A stretch of DNA of 64,000 nt from Ustilago trichophora. Lineage: Eukaryota > Basidiomycota > Ustilaginomycetes > Ustilaginales > Ustilaginaceae. Made by a program: the position numbers and the translations under genes. The stretch covers positions 2,108,001 to 2,172,000 of the forward strand of contig OOIN01000001.1 in the NCBI GenBank assembly GCA_900323505.1, read 5' to 3'. Under the pieces are notes generated by a model, which worked only from the letters and a program-made list of their open reading frames with translations, was not told the origin of the DNA and ran no database searches. Of this stretch, positions 10,555-20,928 are shown piece after piece (the first letter of the stretch is position 1; every line of letters begins with the position of its first letter).

Positions 10555-11261
10555 GCAAGTTCGTTTGTTCCGTAAAGTCTCGATTCAAGTCCAAGTAGTA
10601 TCTGTAACATTAGCATCCCAGCCCATTCGGCCCAAGTTTTCGTCGCAAGTAAAGCAATCCAACTTTCTTATATACCAATGCAACAAACCTCGACCCTGTG
10701 TGTAAAGGTGTCTGTGAGAGAAGTCAGGACAGAAAGAATCGGCAGCTTGTGTGGTGGAATTGAGCGATGGTGGTGGACGGGATTATGCTGGGTGGATTTT
10801 GAGGCAGATTTTTGGTGCTTAATATTTTTTGATCCTTTTTTTTTTTTTTTTTTTTTTTGTGGAACGTACTGTGCAAATACCGTATCTGCCAACCTTTCCA
10901 CCCTGGCAAAAAAACGTGTTTTAGACAAGACCAGTTCTCGGCCGTCAATCCTGCAAACTGACCCTGCACCACCAACAATCACACAATCACAATTCTTCGT
11001 CAAAGAGAGAGAGCAAAATTACGAAATGGTTCGAACAGACAAGCAAACACAAAGAACAAAACAAACTAGACAATTTTCAAAAAGCGACAACCAAAAACGA
11101 AGCTATGTGGGGATGGAGTGAAAGGTAAAACCAGAGGAAAAGAACAAAAAAAGCTACATTGAGAAAACAAGAGCGTCCACATGGAGCGTTGAGCTCAGAT
11201 GCCAAAAGGTAAAAAAAAAAAAATGGGGAAGGGAGAAGGAAAGGGGAAAGAGAGGGCGAGA
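10555..11261. other. Convergent intergenic region with a poly-T tract
   Basis: The 3' ends of the transporter gene and of RSP5 face each other here. A pure T run occupies about 10836-10858, and several A-rich stretches follow up to 11221. No gene is seen. Confidence 0.55.
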
Positions 11262-13817
11262 CTACTCGTTTCCAAAACCCATACCTTCTTCGATGGCAAG
11301 TGCAAGTTTGCTCTCGAGAGTCTCGAACGAAGGGTAAGGGGGCAAATCGATCCTGTTGAAGCAGGTATGACTCTTGGGCAGCTGGTTGACGTCTCCGCTC
11401 TTCTCAATCGTGAATCGTCTGGGACCATCAGAGCCTTGGAGATCCTTGAATCCATTGACTGGAATCCTGGATGTGCCCGTGGCGAACTGCAACAGGCGCG
11501 ATTTCTTTTCCGTGGGCCAGGCGCGGACGCACTGCCAGAACCACTGAACAACCTGGTCCTGCTCGGTAAATCCACGGTAGTCGGTAAACTTCTTCCAGTC
11601 ATCAACGTCGATCTCCGACATACCACCGATGAGCAATTCGAGCTCACGCTCGTCGAATACATTGATCAAATCCTGGGGGATGAGCTCGGTAAAGCCGCTG
11701 ATGAATGCCTTGAACTGCTCCTCGACACGCTTCGAGATACGCCATTCGGTCATGAGTTCAACGTACTCCTTCTTGTTCTCGTCGGTCACCTCGATTTCGT
11801 CTCCGCCAGGCTTGAGTTCGACCGTGTTCATCTCGCCGAACTTGTCCTCGACCGCGGTGAAAGTCTCCTCGACAATTCCCTCGATGCTGTTGTCGAGCAT
11901 CCACTGGAGCGAGCGGTGGTAGTCGGCATCAACCGATTCGAGATCGCTGAGCGTGATCTTCTTCTTGAGGATCATCTTGTAGAACGATACGATAAAGTAA
12001 GCGTCGAGGAACCTTCGGTGGAAAATCGCAAGACCAAGAACACGACCGATGAATTTGAAGTAGTTCAAGTGCTCTGGGTTGATGCCCGAGTGAGGATTGA
12101 TCTGCAGCGTGTAGTTGTCGTGTGCACTGTACTCAAAGAGACAGTAGAAGGGGTTGAACATCTCATGCGAAAGCAGGAAGAAGAACTCTCGCGAGAGACC
12201 ACCGTAGTCCAGACCATCCTCGCCGTCGAACTTGATCATGAGGCGCTTCTTGAGGTCATTGGGCTGTTGGCGCATGATCTCAGCATACGAATCCTCGAAA
12301 ATATGCGTTCGGCGCACCTTGATGTGGCACTGACCGGGGATGGGTCGTAGCGCAGGCTGGCTTCGGAAGTAGATGAGCTTGCGACGGAAATCACGCTTGT
12401 ACTGGGGCACGTTCTGGTCCAGACTCGATGGCAGTCGAGGGTCGTCCCAGGTGGTAGTCTTGGTGTTGTGGTCGACGAAGTAAACTCGGGCGGTGGAGGT
12501 GAGACGCATCTCCCAACCGCTGGGAAGAGGACCAAGTTGCGATACGCTCTGGGGCTGCACCGTGAGGTTGCTGCCGTTGGGGCCCATGATCCGCAGGATC
12601 TGCTGTCGTCGCGGGTCGACCCAAGTGGTGGTTCTGGTGTTGTGGTCCACAAAGTAAGGACGGCCCTCGGGCGTGTGACGTTGTTCCCAACCTGCTGGAA
12701 GAGGGCCGTTGCCAGCAGTGGTGCTGGAGCTGGCGGGCAGAGGGTTGGCCGATGAAGCCGCCGCGCCGGGGCTGTTGATGGCAGAGCCGCTTGCAGACGA
12801 TCGCGAAGTGTCGCCGTCATTCACGCCGAGGAAGTCATCGGCCAAGGCACGGTTGCTGTGCCTCTGGCGATCAGCTGCTGAAGTGCTTGCAGCAGCAGCA
12901 GTGTTGGCGCTCGGGTTGGTGGAGGGCCTGGTCCAGGTGGTGGAACGCGTGTTGTGATCAACGTAGTAGGTGCGGCCGAGGTGGTCAGTCCTCCGCTCCC
13001 AGCCGGCAGGGAGCGGACCATACTCGTCAGAGCGAGTATCTTGGGAGCTTGTAGTGCGCGAGGCGGCAGAAGGTGGAGCAGCCGAGGACCTCGCCTCACC
13101 AGCAGAGCCGGTCGAAGTCGAGGTGGCCGTGGTGGAAGGGGCGGCTGATGCGCTTGCCAAGGACGAGGCAAGGTCGGCAGTGGATGTGGGACGGCTGGAC
13201 GAATCGCCGCTGGTGGTGGTGGAAGCGGCGGCGGCGGCGGCGACGGGTGTAGCAGCGCCACTGCCGGACGTAGACGGTCGGGTATCCGAGCGTGCGACGC
13301 TCGAAGAAGTGGGTGTGGAGAGTGAAGCCGACGAAGCATTCGAGGTGCCGGGGACGAGCAAGTTGGTGGGACCAGCGGTCGAATTGTTGTTGATGGGAGT
13401 GGAGACGTTGGTGTTGAGGTCGATGATAAGCTTTCCGTGCACGACGAGGTTGTCATTCGACTTTTTCAACTCCTTGTTGAGGAGGCGCTTGCCGCCGAGC
13501 TCGAGGTCGAGCACGTCAGCGACGCGGATGTTGATGACACCGAGGAAGCCCTGGTCGCGCTTCTTGAACTTTTTCTGGTCGAAGATCTGGACGGCAATGA
13601 CGGACGAGTCGGTGACATTGACATCAAAGCTGTCGTTCCAGTAAGGGTTCAGAGTCTTTTTGATGACCGAAGTGGAGTGGGTCTGCTCTCCATCTACGGT
13701 GACGATGGCGAAAGGGTCGGGAAGACGAAAGACATCGCGCTTGGCGAGGCCATCGGCAGCAACGACGGTGATGCGGATCTTTCTGGAAAGAGAGCCGGGG
13801 CTACGAGGGTTGACCAT
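11262..13817 (-). CDS. RSP5: NEDD4-family HECT E3 ubiquitin ligase (Rsp5)
   Basis: An 851-residue intronless gene with the classic order: an N-terminal C2 domain (about 10-135) for phospholipid binding; a long Ser/Thr/Ala-rich linker; three WW domains (about 266-298, 371-403 and 430-462), each with the GPLPAGWE or GPLPSGWE start and a THNT/DHNT-TTW core that binds PPxY motifs; and a C-terminal HECT domain (about 515-851). The catalytic cysteine is Cys819 in [12 protein letters not shown], and the end GFGNE is the expected HECT tail. The protein ubiquitinates membrane cargo, often through arrestin adaptors, and acts at the plasma membrane, endosomes and ER. The linker between C2 and WW1 is longer and lower in complexity than in yeast. 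Confidence 0.97.
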   Translation of the reverse strand: MVNPRSPGSLSRKIRITVVAADGLAKRDVFRLPDPFAIVTVDGEQTHSTSVIKKTLNPYWNDSFDVNVTDSSVIAVQIFDQKKFKKRDQGFLGVINIRVADVLDLELGGKRLLNKELKKSNDNLVVHGKLIIDLNTNVSTPINNNSTAGPTNLLVPGTSNASSASLSTPTSSSVARSDTRPSTSGSGAATPVAAAAAASTTTSGDSSSRPTSTADLASSLASASAAPSTTATSTSTGSAGEARSSAAPPSAASRTTSSQDTRSDEYGPLPAGWERRTDHLGRTYYVDHNTRSTTWTRPSTNPSANTAAAASTSAADRQRHSNRALADDFLGVNDGDTSRSSASGSAINSPGAAASSANPLPASSSTTAGNGPLPAGWEQRHTPEGRPYFVDHNTRTTTWVDPRRQQILRIMGPNGSNLTVQPQSVSQLGPLPSGWEMRLTSTARVYFVDHNTKTTTWDDPRLPSSLDQNVPQYKRDFRRKLIYFRSQPALRPIPGQCHIKVRRTHIFEDSYAEIMRQQPNDLKKRLMIKFDGEDGLDYGGLSREFFFLLSHEMFNPFYCLFEYSAHDNYTLQINPHSGINPEHLNYFKFIGRVLGLAIFHRRFLDAYFIVSFYKMILKKKITLSDLESVDADYHRSLQWMLDNSIEGIVEETFTAVEDKFGEMNTVELKPGGDEIEVTDENKKEYVELMTEWRISKRVEEQFKAFISGFTELIPQDLINVFDERELELLIGGMSEIDVDDWKKFTDYRGFTEQDQVVQWFWQCVRAWPTEKKSRLLQFATGTSRIPVNGFKDLQGSDGPRRFTIEKSGDVNQLPKSHTCFNRIDLPPYPSFETLESKLALAIEEGMGFGNE

Positions 13818-15027
13818 TTTTTTGGATATAGGGTTGTGAGCAAGTGGTTACTGTGCTGGTGGTGGTTGGGCAAACGTGAGCAGCGACAAGTTGTGATAGA
13901 ACGAGGCGATCGAGTTTGGACGGCACTGATGACCAATTATGAGAAGGTAGGGACAGCAATGTATCGATTGAGCCAGCTAGCCTGATGAGAGTGTCGTGGT
14001 GCTTGGTGGTACTGAAATGCGAAGAGCAAGCTGTGTACCGTGGATCAGCGGCTGAGTTGTGCGCTCCTGAGTGCACGCAACAACTAAGGTGCTCTCTGCA
14101 CAAAGTATTTGAGACGACGAGCGATTCGAGCGATTCGAGCCAAGAGATGGGTGCGACCAAAGGACGATGCACGGAGAGTCAAAGAGACGGTGGTGGGGAG
14201 ATGAGAAATAGTGAGATGAGATAGATGGCGAGCGAATTGTATGTGTGTGTGTGCACCGCCCACGCTGCAGTGGAATGAATGGGTGGAGAAGGCTTTGGCC
14301 GAGTCGAGATGTGCTGTGCCGTGCCGTGCTGAGCTGTGCCGTGCCGTGCCGCGAAAGGAGAGGAGAGTGTGTGAATACTGTAAAAGAAACAAGACTGGCC
14401 GGATGCCTGATTTCCGATTCAGCTCCCGAATTTCTCGAAACAGATATTTGACGCAGTTGCTGCGTATGTGTGTGTCTGAGGCTGTCCGCCTGTCTGGTGT
14501 TGCTCCGATCTGTCATACTGTAATTGCCCTTGCTTACCGCTGACTGTTACCTGATGGTCGCACCAATTTTTCTAGTGTCCAGGTCATAGTCGTGAGCAAA
14601 TACAAAATTCAAAGCCCAATATTTCGAATCGTAGAAAATTGTTTTCTCTCTCTTTTTTCTTTTTCGAGATTTCAGATTTGGCGGGCCAGGCCAAGTTGGC
14701 TCCGCGGCTGCATTGTCTGCCTGCTTCGAACCAATGCTGAAGGATTCGCTGCCACTCGATATTCCTTTATACATCGTCTCACGCCAGATCCACACCAGGT
14801 GATGTACAGCAACAGATCATCGAATCGCGAGAAAAGACAGTGATCGAATTCAGAGGACCAAGTAACACCAAAAGAGAGAAAGAGAGAGAGGAAGAGAGGA
14901 AGAAAAAGAAAAGGCCGAGCATTCGAGATTGGATTCGAGGTGCATTGTATGGAGGAATCAAGTAGAGACGAGCCACCAGGCAAAATGGTCGATGGAACAA
15001 GGTGGGTGCTAGAGATCACATTAGCGT
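13818..15027. other. Intergenic region upstream of RSP5
   Basis: About 1.2 kb with no supported gene. It contains a TGCCG-type pentamer repeat at about 14316-14352 and a purine-rich GA tract at about 14870-14915. Oppositely oriented open frames here have no recognisable content. Confidence 0.5.
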
Positions 15028-15938
15028 TTATACCAGACCTCCTCTGCCCTGGACTGCCTGCCCACCGGAGTATCCTGGCTGCTGTCCACTTCTCAGCTTA
15101 GCAAGTTCGGCATTTGCACGATTAAGCTGCTCTTGCTGGTCATTCAGCCTGTTGTTAGCATCATTGTGAATTAGTATGGACGCGCCGGAAGCTAAAGTGG
15201 TAGCGCCTAGGCCGGCCATATTGCTCATCTTTAGGAGCCTGATGTCTCTATCGCTTTTTTTCATACGCTTGCTGGTCTCTGCCAAATATTCGGAGACCTT
15301 CTTAAGGTCTTGGTCTTGTTCTGCCGAATGCTTGATCAAGAGATCGATGTTCTTGCCATGTTTGCGCACTTCCGCGTTAGTCATTTTCTCTAGGTTTGCA
15401 GCCTGGATCGTCTCATACCAGGGGCCTTGGGGAGCGGGGCGATTGTGCGCTCCCGTTTCGACTCCCTGAGGAGGTGGATAGTGGTATCCCCCTGCGTAAG
15501 GATAGGGTGGGTGCCCACCGTATCCAGGTGCAGCTGGGTTCACCAGCTTTTGTTTGATACGCTCCAAATCAGCAAGGACCGCATTTCCATGAGCAGCGTG
15601 CTCAGACGAGCCCGCAAGCGTCCGGATGTGTTCGATCGCACTGTCCAACGAAAGCACTGGAGATATCGGCAAATTAGAGGCAAGTGATCAGGATGTTAGC
15701 TTTATGTTCGCTGTACGACCATCTTCCATGCACAGCAAGGCGGCGTCCGCTCTCACTCACCCAGCTCCTCTCCTGCACGTCGCTGCAAGTTTGGCTGAAA
15801 TCGCTCAGCACGAGGCCCGTCTTGTGAGATGGTACGCTTGGCCTTGACGAAACCAGATCGTTGAAGCTGGTCCATCTGTACCGCTCCTACGAGCTGCAAA
15901 GCCAGCAGAAGAGTGCTGAAGGCTGGAAGGAGCTTCAT
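15028..15938 (-). CDS. Predicted secreted coiled-coil protein, two exons
   Basis: I do not recognise the family. Exon 1 is 15938-15761 and exon 2 is 15656-15028, with a 104-nt intron (donor GTGAGT, acceptor CCAG, CTAAC branch-like element). The phases match and give 268 residues. The N-terminus MKLLPAFSTLLLALQLVGAV is a good signal peptide. Dibasic sites KAKR (about residue 35) and QRR (about 54) are possible Kex2 sites. A Tyr/Pro/Gly-rich stretch (GYGGHPPYPYAGGYHYPPP) precedes a heptad-like charged region and a short apolar segment (MAGLGATTLASGASILIH), then a second coiled coil (about 230-250). There are no cysteines. A TATATAAG box lies about 115 bp upstream (16052-16059), consistent with a regulated promoter. 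It could be a wall-associated or secreted protein, possibly an effector; this is inference. Confidence 0.72.
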
Positions 15939-16610
15939 GACTGCTGGTATTATCTAGATACGAAAGAAGAGTATCTGGACAAGGAATGAGGAGAGAAAGA
16001 AAAGGAAGATGGCAAAAAGGGGGGGGAATGTCTACCGTCCCCCTCTTTCTCTTATATATCCCTCAAAAGAGCAGTGACTGGCCACTGAGCTGGTGAGTTG
16101 CAGCGAGAAAAGGTAAGCACCCACGCATTGCCACCTTCATCTCAAGCGCATGTCGTCCTGGCGACGCAGCAAACCTCTTCTCAGATGCGACTTCATCAGT
16201 CGGACCGTTTTGGTTGTCATCCTCTGGTGGGACGATCAAAGCCACTCTGCGATACGGCGCATCCCTCGCAGTAGGCTCTCACCACTGTTTCCCACAGTCG
16301 ACGGTTCAATCAGCGTGAGTACAATGAAGGCTGTAATGTGGCACAAGTGGGCAGGTGTGGGATAAGGCCCCATTTCGTTTTCTCGGCCGAATGAATTTTG
16401 AGCTCTTTTCCCTGTTCCGAGGCGAGTGATTTTCTTCCTCAGACACCCTGACGCAGCTACACTCCCGTGACCTTACCTCCCCTCCATCGCCGACGTTTGA
16501 ATCGCCCTCCCGCATCACTACAATTGCTGGGCCGTTTAGATCAGTCTCCTTCTCAACAAGACTTCTAGATCGGCTGGTGTTATCTGCACAAGCTTTTTTT
16601 GCCAACGACG
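15939..16610. other. Divergent promoter region
   Basis: It separates the leftward secreted-protein gene from the rightward MZM1-bL31m gene. It holds a TATA box on the minus strand (16052-16059) and a run of eight to nine G at about 16020. No gene is seen. Confidence 0.55.
16052..16059 (-). promoter_or_regulatory. TATA box of the secreted-protein gene
   Basis: TATATAAG on the minus strand, about 115 bp before the ATG at 15938. Most genes of this window lack such a clear TATA box. Confidence 0.5.
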
Positions 16611-17686
16611 ATGACCTTCACAGTAGCACAGCGCCAACGAGCCATTGGCCTCTACAAGCGTCTCCTTCGTACATCGCGCAAGACCTTCGACGGTGACAAC
16701 GTTGCCATCGCCGCAGCCAGAGACGAGATTCGCCGCCGCTTCAAGGCTGCAGCACAGGAGAGCGATGCTGCCAAGATCGACGAGGGTCTCAACATGGGCG
16801 ATGAGATCGTCTCGGTGCTTCGTCAGAACGTTGTGCAAGGCAAGTGGCGTCAGGACAGCCATGCATACGGTAAGTACGATAAGAGATATCTGCATAGAGG
16901 ATGACTCCCAAGCTACCCAAGCTACGCAGTCGACTCATAGATTTTTGCACCCTTGCATTCTTAATCGACCCTGCAGAACTCCGCATGACCAAGGACACAG
17001 AACTCGGCAACAACGACAGCATCAAAGAGGCACGAGCCAAGCAGATCGCTGACCTGAAAGCTGGCAAGAAACCGGAACGTAAGAGCTGCCGTGAGATGGC
17101 AGCCCAATATCAGGCCGCCTCCGCTTCCTCCTCTACCATCGCTACAGCCTCTTCCTCTGCATTCAACTCGGTCCGCGCCTACTCCACCTCTACCCGTCCT
17201 ACCTCGACCATCCTGTCGTCAGCTTCCAGCTTCCAGTCGCAACGCAGCGGCTTCGCAACCTCGGCCTCGATCCACACCCGCGACCCTTCTGCCATCGCCC
17301 AATCCCCACTCCCACGTCCTGTTCCCAAGTTCGCCTCTACCACCATCCTCGCTGACGGCTCGTCGATTCAGCTCGCCACCACCTCGCCCCGCCGACTCAC
17401 ACGTTTGACGCGAGACCCAACCAACCACCCCTTGTGGAACCCGGGCCAGGAGCGCAAGATTGGTGGTGACGCAGGCGATGACAGCGGCCGTCTGGGCAGG
17501 TTCAGGAGGAGGTTCCAGGAAGCCGAGGCTACAGCTGTTGGTAAGGAGGAGGCCAAGAAGGTCGAGAGCGGAGATGTCCGCTTCGGCCAAGAAGATCTCG
17601 ATTGGATGAGTGTCGGTGGTCGTGAGGCGAGAGCCGGTTCGCCGATCGCTGCCAAGAAGGCGGTCAAAGGCAAGGGTCGCAAGTAA
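16611..17686 (+). CDS. Fusion of LYR-motif assembly factor Mzm1 and mitochondrial ribosomal protein bL31m
   Basis: Exon 1 is 16611-16869 and exon 2 is 16977-17686; the 107-nt intron (GTAAGT to CTGCAG) is phase 1, giving 322 residues. Residues 1-120 match Mzm1/LYRM7: the LYR-type motif AIGLYKRLLRTSRKTF, then NVVQGKW and TKDTELGNNDSI. Mzm1 is a matrix chaperone that holds the Rieske protein during complex III assembly. Residues about 205-322 match fungal mitochondrial bL31m (yeast Mrpl36): ILADGSSIQL, then RLTRLTRDPTNHPLWNPG and a basic tail. Between them (127-190) lies a Ser/Ala/Arg-rich, acid-poor stretch starting at an in-frame Met127 (ATG 17096), which looks like a mitochondrial presequence. 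So one frame carries two normally separate mitochondrial proteins. They may be made as a cleaved polyprotein, or bL31m may start internally at Met127. Confidence 0.85.
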
Positions 17687-18332
17687 ATATTGGAAGCGAG
17701 CGTTTCACTTCTCCAATCCTCTTTGTACAACACTGAACTCAGAATCTTATCGTATCATGGAGCTCCTTTCCTATTGCCTTGCGTGGTGTGTGGTCCGCGC
17801 CCTTGAAACGGCTGGAGTGCATTTCCACGTGCGGTTTGAATGCAGCATCGCTTATTGAATGATGGACATGGCTCATTCGACCGCATCACATGCTTACCAG
17901 CTGCAAAGCTCAGATGGCGGCGTACGCTACATTCTCAGACTCTGTGAAAGTCCATCAGAGCCCATTGCGGGTCGAATCATTCTCCTTTCGCAACCTCCGC
18001 GAACAAAATGACCAACCCCGATGCGAGATGGAGTGGGATTTGAACCCAAGCTAAGGCTCCGCAATCCTCAACAGAAGGTTTTTGGCACGACTTTCGTCAC
18101 TTCCAGAGAGTCATCTGTTATTGCGGCATCCAGATCTTTGAGTACTACTTCAGATGTATACGCAGCACCAGCCAGCCTACGTCTCACCGTCACTACACGC
18201 TCTTCCAAATGTCTACGATCCTAGGCCAATCCAGGGCCCGGGCTTCGCATGCGTGCAAGATATCGAGAAAGAAATCGTATTGGCTATATCTGGGCAAAGT
18301 CGATGGGATGCCTACAGTGCGTAGATGTAGAT
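17687..18332. other. Convergent intergenic region
   Basis: The 3' ends of the MZM1-bL31m gene and of the 84-residue protein gene face each other. No gene is visible. A T-arm-like word near 18035-18050 is not part of a complete tRNA. Confidence 0.5.
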
Positions 18333-18753
18333 TTATTCGTCGTCGTGTGACGAAGCGCCAGCAACCCGCTCGCGGTTCTTGAGGATCTGCTCCTTCTTAT
18401 GTGCGATGAGTTCCAATTGGCGGCCCTCCAATCCGTGGAGGTAGTATCCGAGTCCACCAAAAGCCGTCATCAGCATGGCGTGGCCTCCGAGGTCTGCGAT
18501 TGACGACAAAGTGAGCAGCCGATCGGCAAGAGAGTTTCTGTCAGTAACGCATGTCCCAGAGCTGCCCCATCTTCCCGTGTGTCTGTGCTGCGACTGTGAC
18601 ACTGTGAAAGGGGCATGGTAGATGTGGTCATGCTGTTGAGTTCGGGGTGGGAGACTCACTCTCGAAGATGTTTCGCTTCTGCAAACCGAGTGCATAGCAT
18701 CGTGTGAGGAATCCGAGACCGGCGTAGCCGAGAACGCTTGCTGCTACCGACAT
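18333..18753 (-). CDS. Small two-helix membrane protein, possibly complex I subunit NUXM-like
   Basis: Exon 1 is 18753-18660 and exon 2 is 18493-18333; the 166-nt intron runs from GTGAGT to CGCAG in phase 1. The protein has 84 residues. It starts MSVAASVLGYAGLGFLTRCY (a first hydrophobic helix), continues with QKRNIFE, and then a second hydrophobic stretch AMLMTAFGGLGYYLHGLE, ending in a charged helix (LIAHKKEQILKNRER). Two short helices with a polar C-terminus resemble small accessory subunits of mitochondrial complex I such as fungal NUXM, but I recall that family only loosely, so treat the function as tentative. The gene structure is well supported by matching phase and consensus splice sites. 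Confidence 0.6.
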
Positions 18754-19207
18754 TCTTGCGATCTACTCGTGGCAGAAAGATTCGGAGAGGTTAGCAAGTT
18801 GGCGCGGATTTGATTGATGATGCAAAGGCGCTGTGTCGTTGTAAACGCACCTGTGTATGTGCCTGCTGAAAGGATGAAGAGGTGGAGATTCGAGAGAGAG
18901 CGAGGTGGAGTATCGGATCGATGATATTGGAGGCTGGAGATGGTGGTGGACCTGCGACTTTCTTGAAATGGTCGTCGAGGGAGTCGTGTCACGTGCCCTG
19001 TTACAATTTAACAGTTGTGAAATTTCTGAGCGCATGCTATGCAACACAGTCGCAACCCTCTGCTGTACCCGTACATGCTAGCACTACACTCGACTTTCGG
19101 GGACGGGACACTGGTGTGCGATTGCGAGATCCTTCGTGTTCTGATATTTCACTCTATAATGATACAAACGACTGCAGTTGCTCCGTGCATGCTGGCGACG
19201 AGCAAGT
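18754..19207. other. Intergenic region
   Basis: It contains the promoter of the 84-residue protein gene and the 3'UTR of the ERI-1-like gene. No further gene is seen. Confidence 0.5.
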
Positions 19208-20497
19208 CTATGAAGAGGCTTCTTCTTCTCCCTCTTCCACCTCCGGCGGGAACGGCCACCTAACCTCACCGCCCGACTTCCCCATCCAAAAGAAGCGTTT
19301 ATGAAACCCATCTAGCCTAACATTGGGCTTGAGTGCTAGCTTCTCCATCTGCTTTGCCCGCGCCAACCCAGTTCTCGGGTCTAACTGCATTACCGCGGCA
19401 CTGGCCTCCAATTGGCCATCTATGCTCTCATAGCTCTTCTTCAACAGCACTTGCTGCCCCTCTGCTGCTGCTAGTGAGATGCGCCTTGCCACCTCCACCG
19501 CTAGGCGTGCGATGTTCCGCGTATCGTCCATACCACAATGCTGGCGGCCTTGGAAAGGTCCAATGTTCAATAAGTCTAGCAGGCCCGCTAGGCTCTGTTC
19601 GTGTGGAGACAGCCCTGCACTCCGTCCATCTTCTTTCACCGCACCTGGGCTGACGTTGGCAGGGGGAGAGATGACTTGAAATCCATCTTCCCCACCGAAT
19701 TCGGGAAAGGGCGTATTACGCGAGCTGCTGCTGTTGCGGGAAGCGTCCGCTTTCAACTCCTGTTCCCACTTGAATAGGCTGGCTATCCCCTTTCGGATGT
19801 CGACCAGTGGACCTCGTAGGAAAATGGGAGGTGCTCCATGATCTTTGTCCCTCGGATGGGCAGAGATGAAGCATTGCTTGATAACAAAGTCGCGCAAATC
19901 GGCGGGGCCGTGGTTGATCCACGCTGCCCCACGGCGTAGGCGAAAGTTATGCAGATGAGGTTTCGATGCCGATCCTGTGTCTTCTACGAGGTCGTGTGAG
20001 ACGAGGAACTGGAAGAACCGCTCGACGACTTGATTCCATAGCGGTGCTGCGTCGACCTGCGACTGGGTCACGCCTGTCAAGTCGCGGCAGAACTTGGTGA
20101 GACGGGGGCGGAAAGTTGGCCTGACGTAAGAGTGGAATACGCCCGCAGTTTCAAGCTGGTGTACGTCTTTGTTCCACTTCAGCAAGACGACGGGGAACTC
20201 GATGATTTCATTTGGGTATTGGAAGCAGCCCGTCTCGAAGCCATGTTGGATGTTGCGGTACTTGCGTGTGGCTTCGCAGGTCGCTTCTACGTCGAGGACG
20301 AGGAATGTGTCGAATTCAGGCTGCCAAGTCGCGTTGGTAGTGTCGGAATCTGCAGCTGTAGCAGAGGGAGGTGTGTTGCTCCCATTGCGAAGGGCTTTCT
20401 TGAGCCGTAGTCGAAGGTCGGCCTTCTTCCCCTTGGTGTCGAGCCCGAGATTGTGCAGTCGAGACCGCAGCTCTTCGACGGTGAGTGAAGAGGCCAT
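19208..20497 (-). CDS. ERI-1-like 3'-5' exoribonuclease with SAP domain
   Basis: A 429-residue protein. A SAP domain (about 4-38, VEELRSRLHNLGLDTKGKKA) for nucleic-acid binding is followed by a DEDDh exonuclease domain. Catalytic residues are visible: Asp69 and Glu71 in FLVLDVEATCE, Asp200 in the PADLRDF segment, and His320 with Asp325 in HCGMDDTRNIARL. This order is that of ERI1/THEX1, which trims 5.8S rRNA and histone mRNA 3' ends and degrades siRNAs in some lineages. An insertion of about 75 residues rich in Ser and Pro (about 245-310) precedes the last motif. Since some smuts have lost RNA interference, the rRNA role is the safer assumption. Confidence 0.88.
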   Translation of the reverse strand: MASSLTVEELRSRLHNLGLDTKGKKADLRLRLKKALRNGSNTPPSATAADSDTTNATWQPEFDTFLVLDVEATCEATRKYRNIQHGFETGCFQYPNEIIEFPVVLLKWNKDVHQLETAGVFHSYVRPTFRPRLTKFCRDLTGVTQSQVDAAPLWNQVVERFFQFLVSHDLVEDTGSASKPHLHNFRLRRGAAWINHGPADLRDFVIKQCFISAHPRDKDHGAPPIFLRGPLVDIRKGIASLFKWEQELKADASRNSSSSRNTPFPEFGGEDGFQVISPPANVSPGAVKEDGRSAGLSPHEQSLAGLLDLLNIGPFQGRQHCGMDDTRNIARLAVEVARRISLAAAEGQQVLLKKSYESIDGQLEASAAVMQLDPRTGLARAKQMEKLALKPNVRLDGFHKRFFWMGKSGGEVRWPFPPEVEEGEEEASS

Positions 20498-20928
20498 GGC
20501 CCAAGGATGAGCTTACACCACGGGGGCTCAAACCTCAGGCAGCCGCTTGCATTGGCGGAGAGAGGGAACTTATTTTGCGTTCTTGCAGTTCGCGATGCTT
20601 TGGTACAGGTTAGGAGCTGCGAAGAGGGTGCTTGCAGTGTTGAACATTTCGCCATGCCGTGCCAAGAAGGAGGGTTGAGTTCCGAGTTCCAGGAATTTTG
20701 CAGAAAAAGGTTCGAGTGTCGAGTGCCAGCCAGGGTTTCTCCTCCACTGAACTGCACAACGCGCAGCAACACATCCTTCGTGCCACACTCCAACCTCTCG
20801 ACTTTCTTCTATATACCATCATCACCGCCATCCTGACCACCATCATTGCCACCACCAAGCTAATCCTGTCCGAATCATCACCTCACATCGAAAGATTTTC
20901 GCTCTAGCTCAGCTCATCGTCGCCCAAC
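20498..20928. other. Divergent promoter region between the ERI-1-like gene and SLT11
   Basis: About 430 bp with the two start codons facing outward. No gene is seen. Confidence 0.55.

Noticed and set aside
18030..18060. Possible tRNA T-arm (GGGTTCAAATCCC on the minus strand)
   Set aside because: No matching acceptor stem or D-arm within 120 bp, and the T-stem is incomplete.
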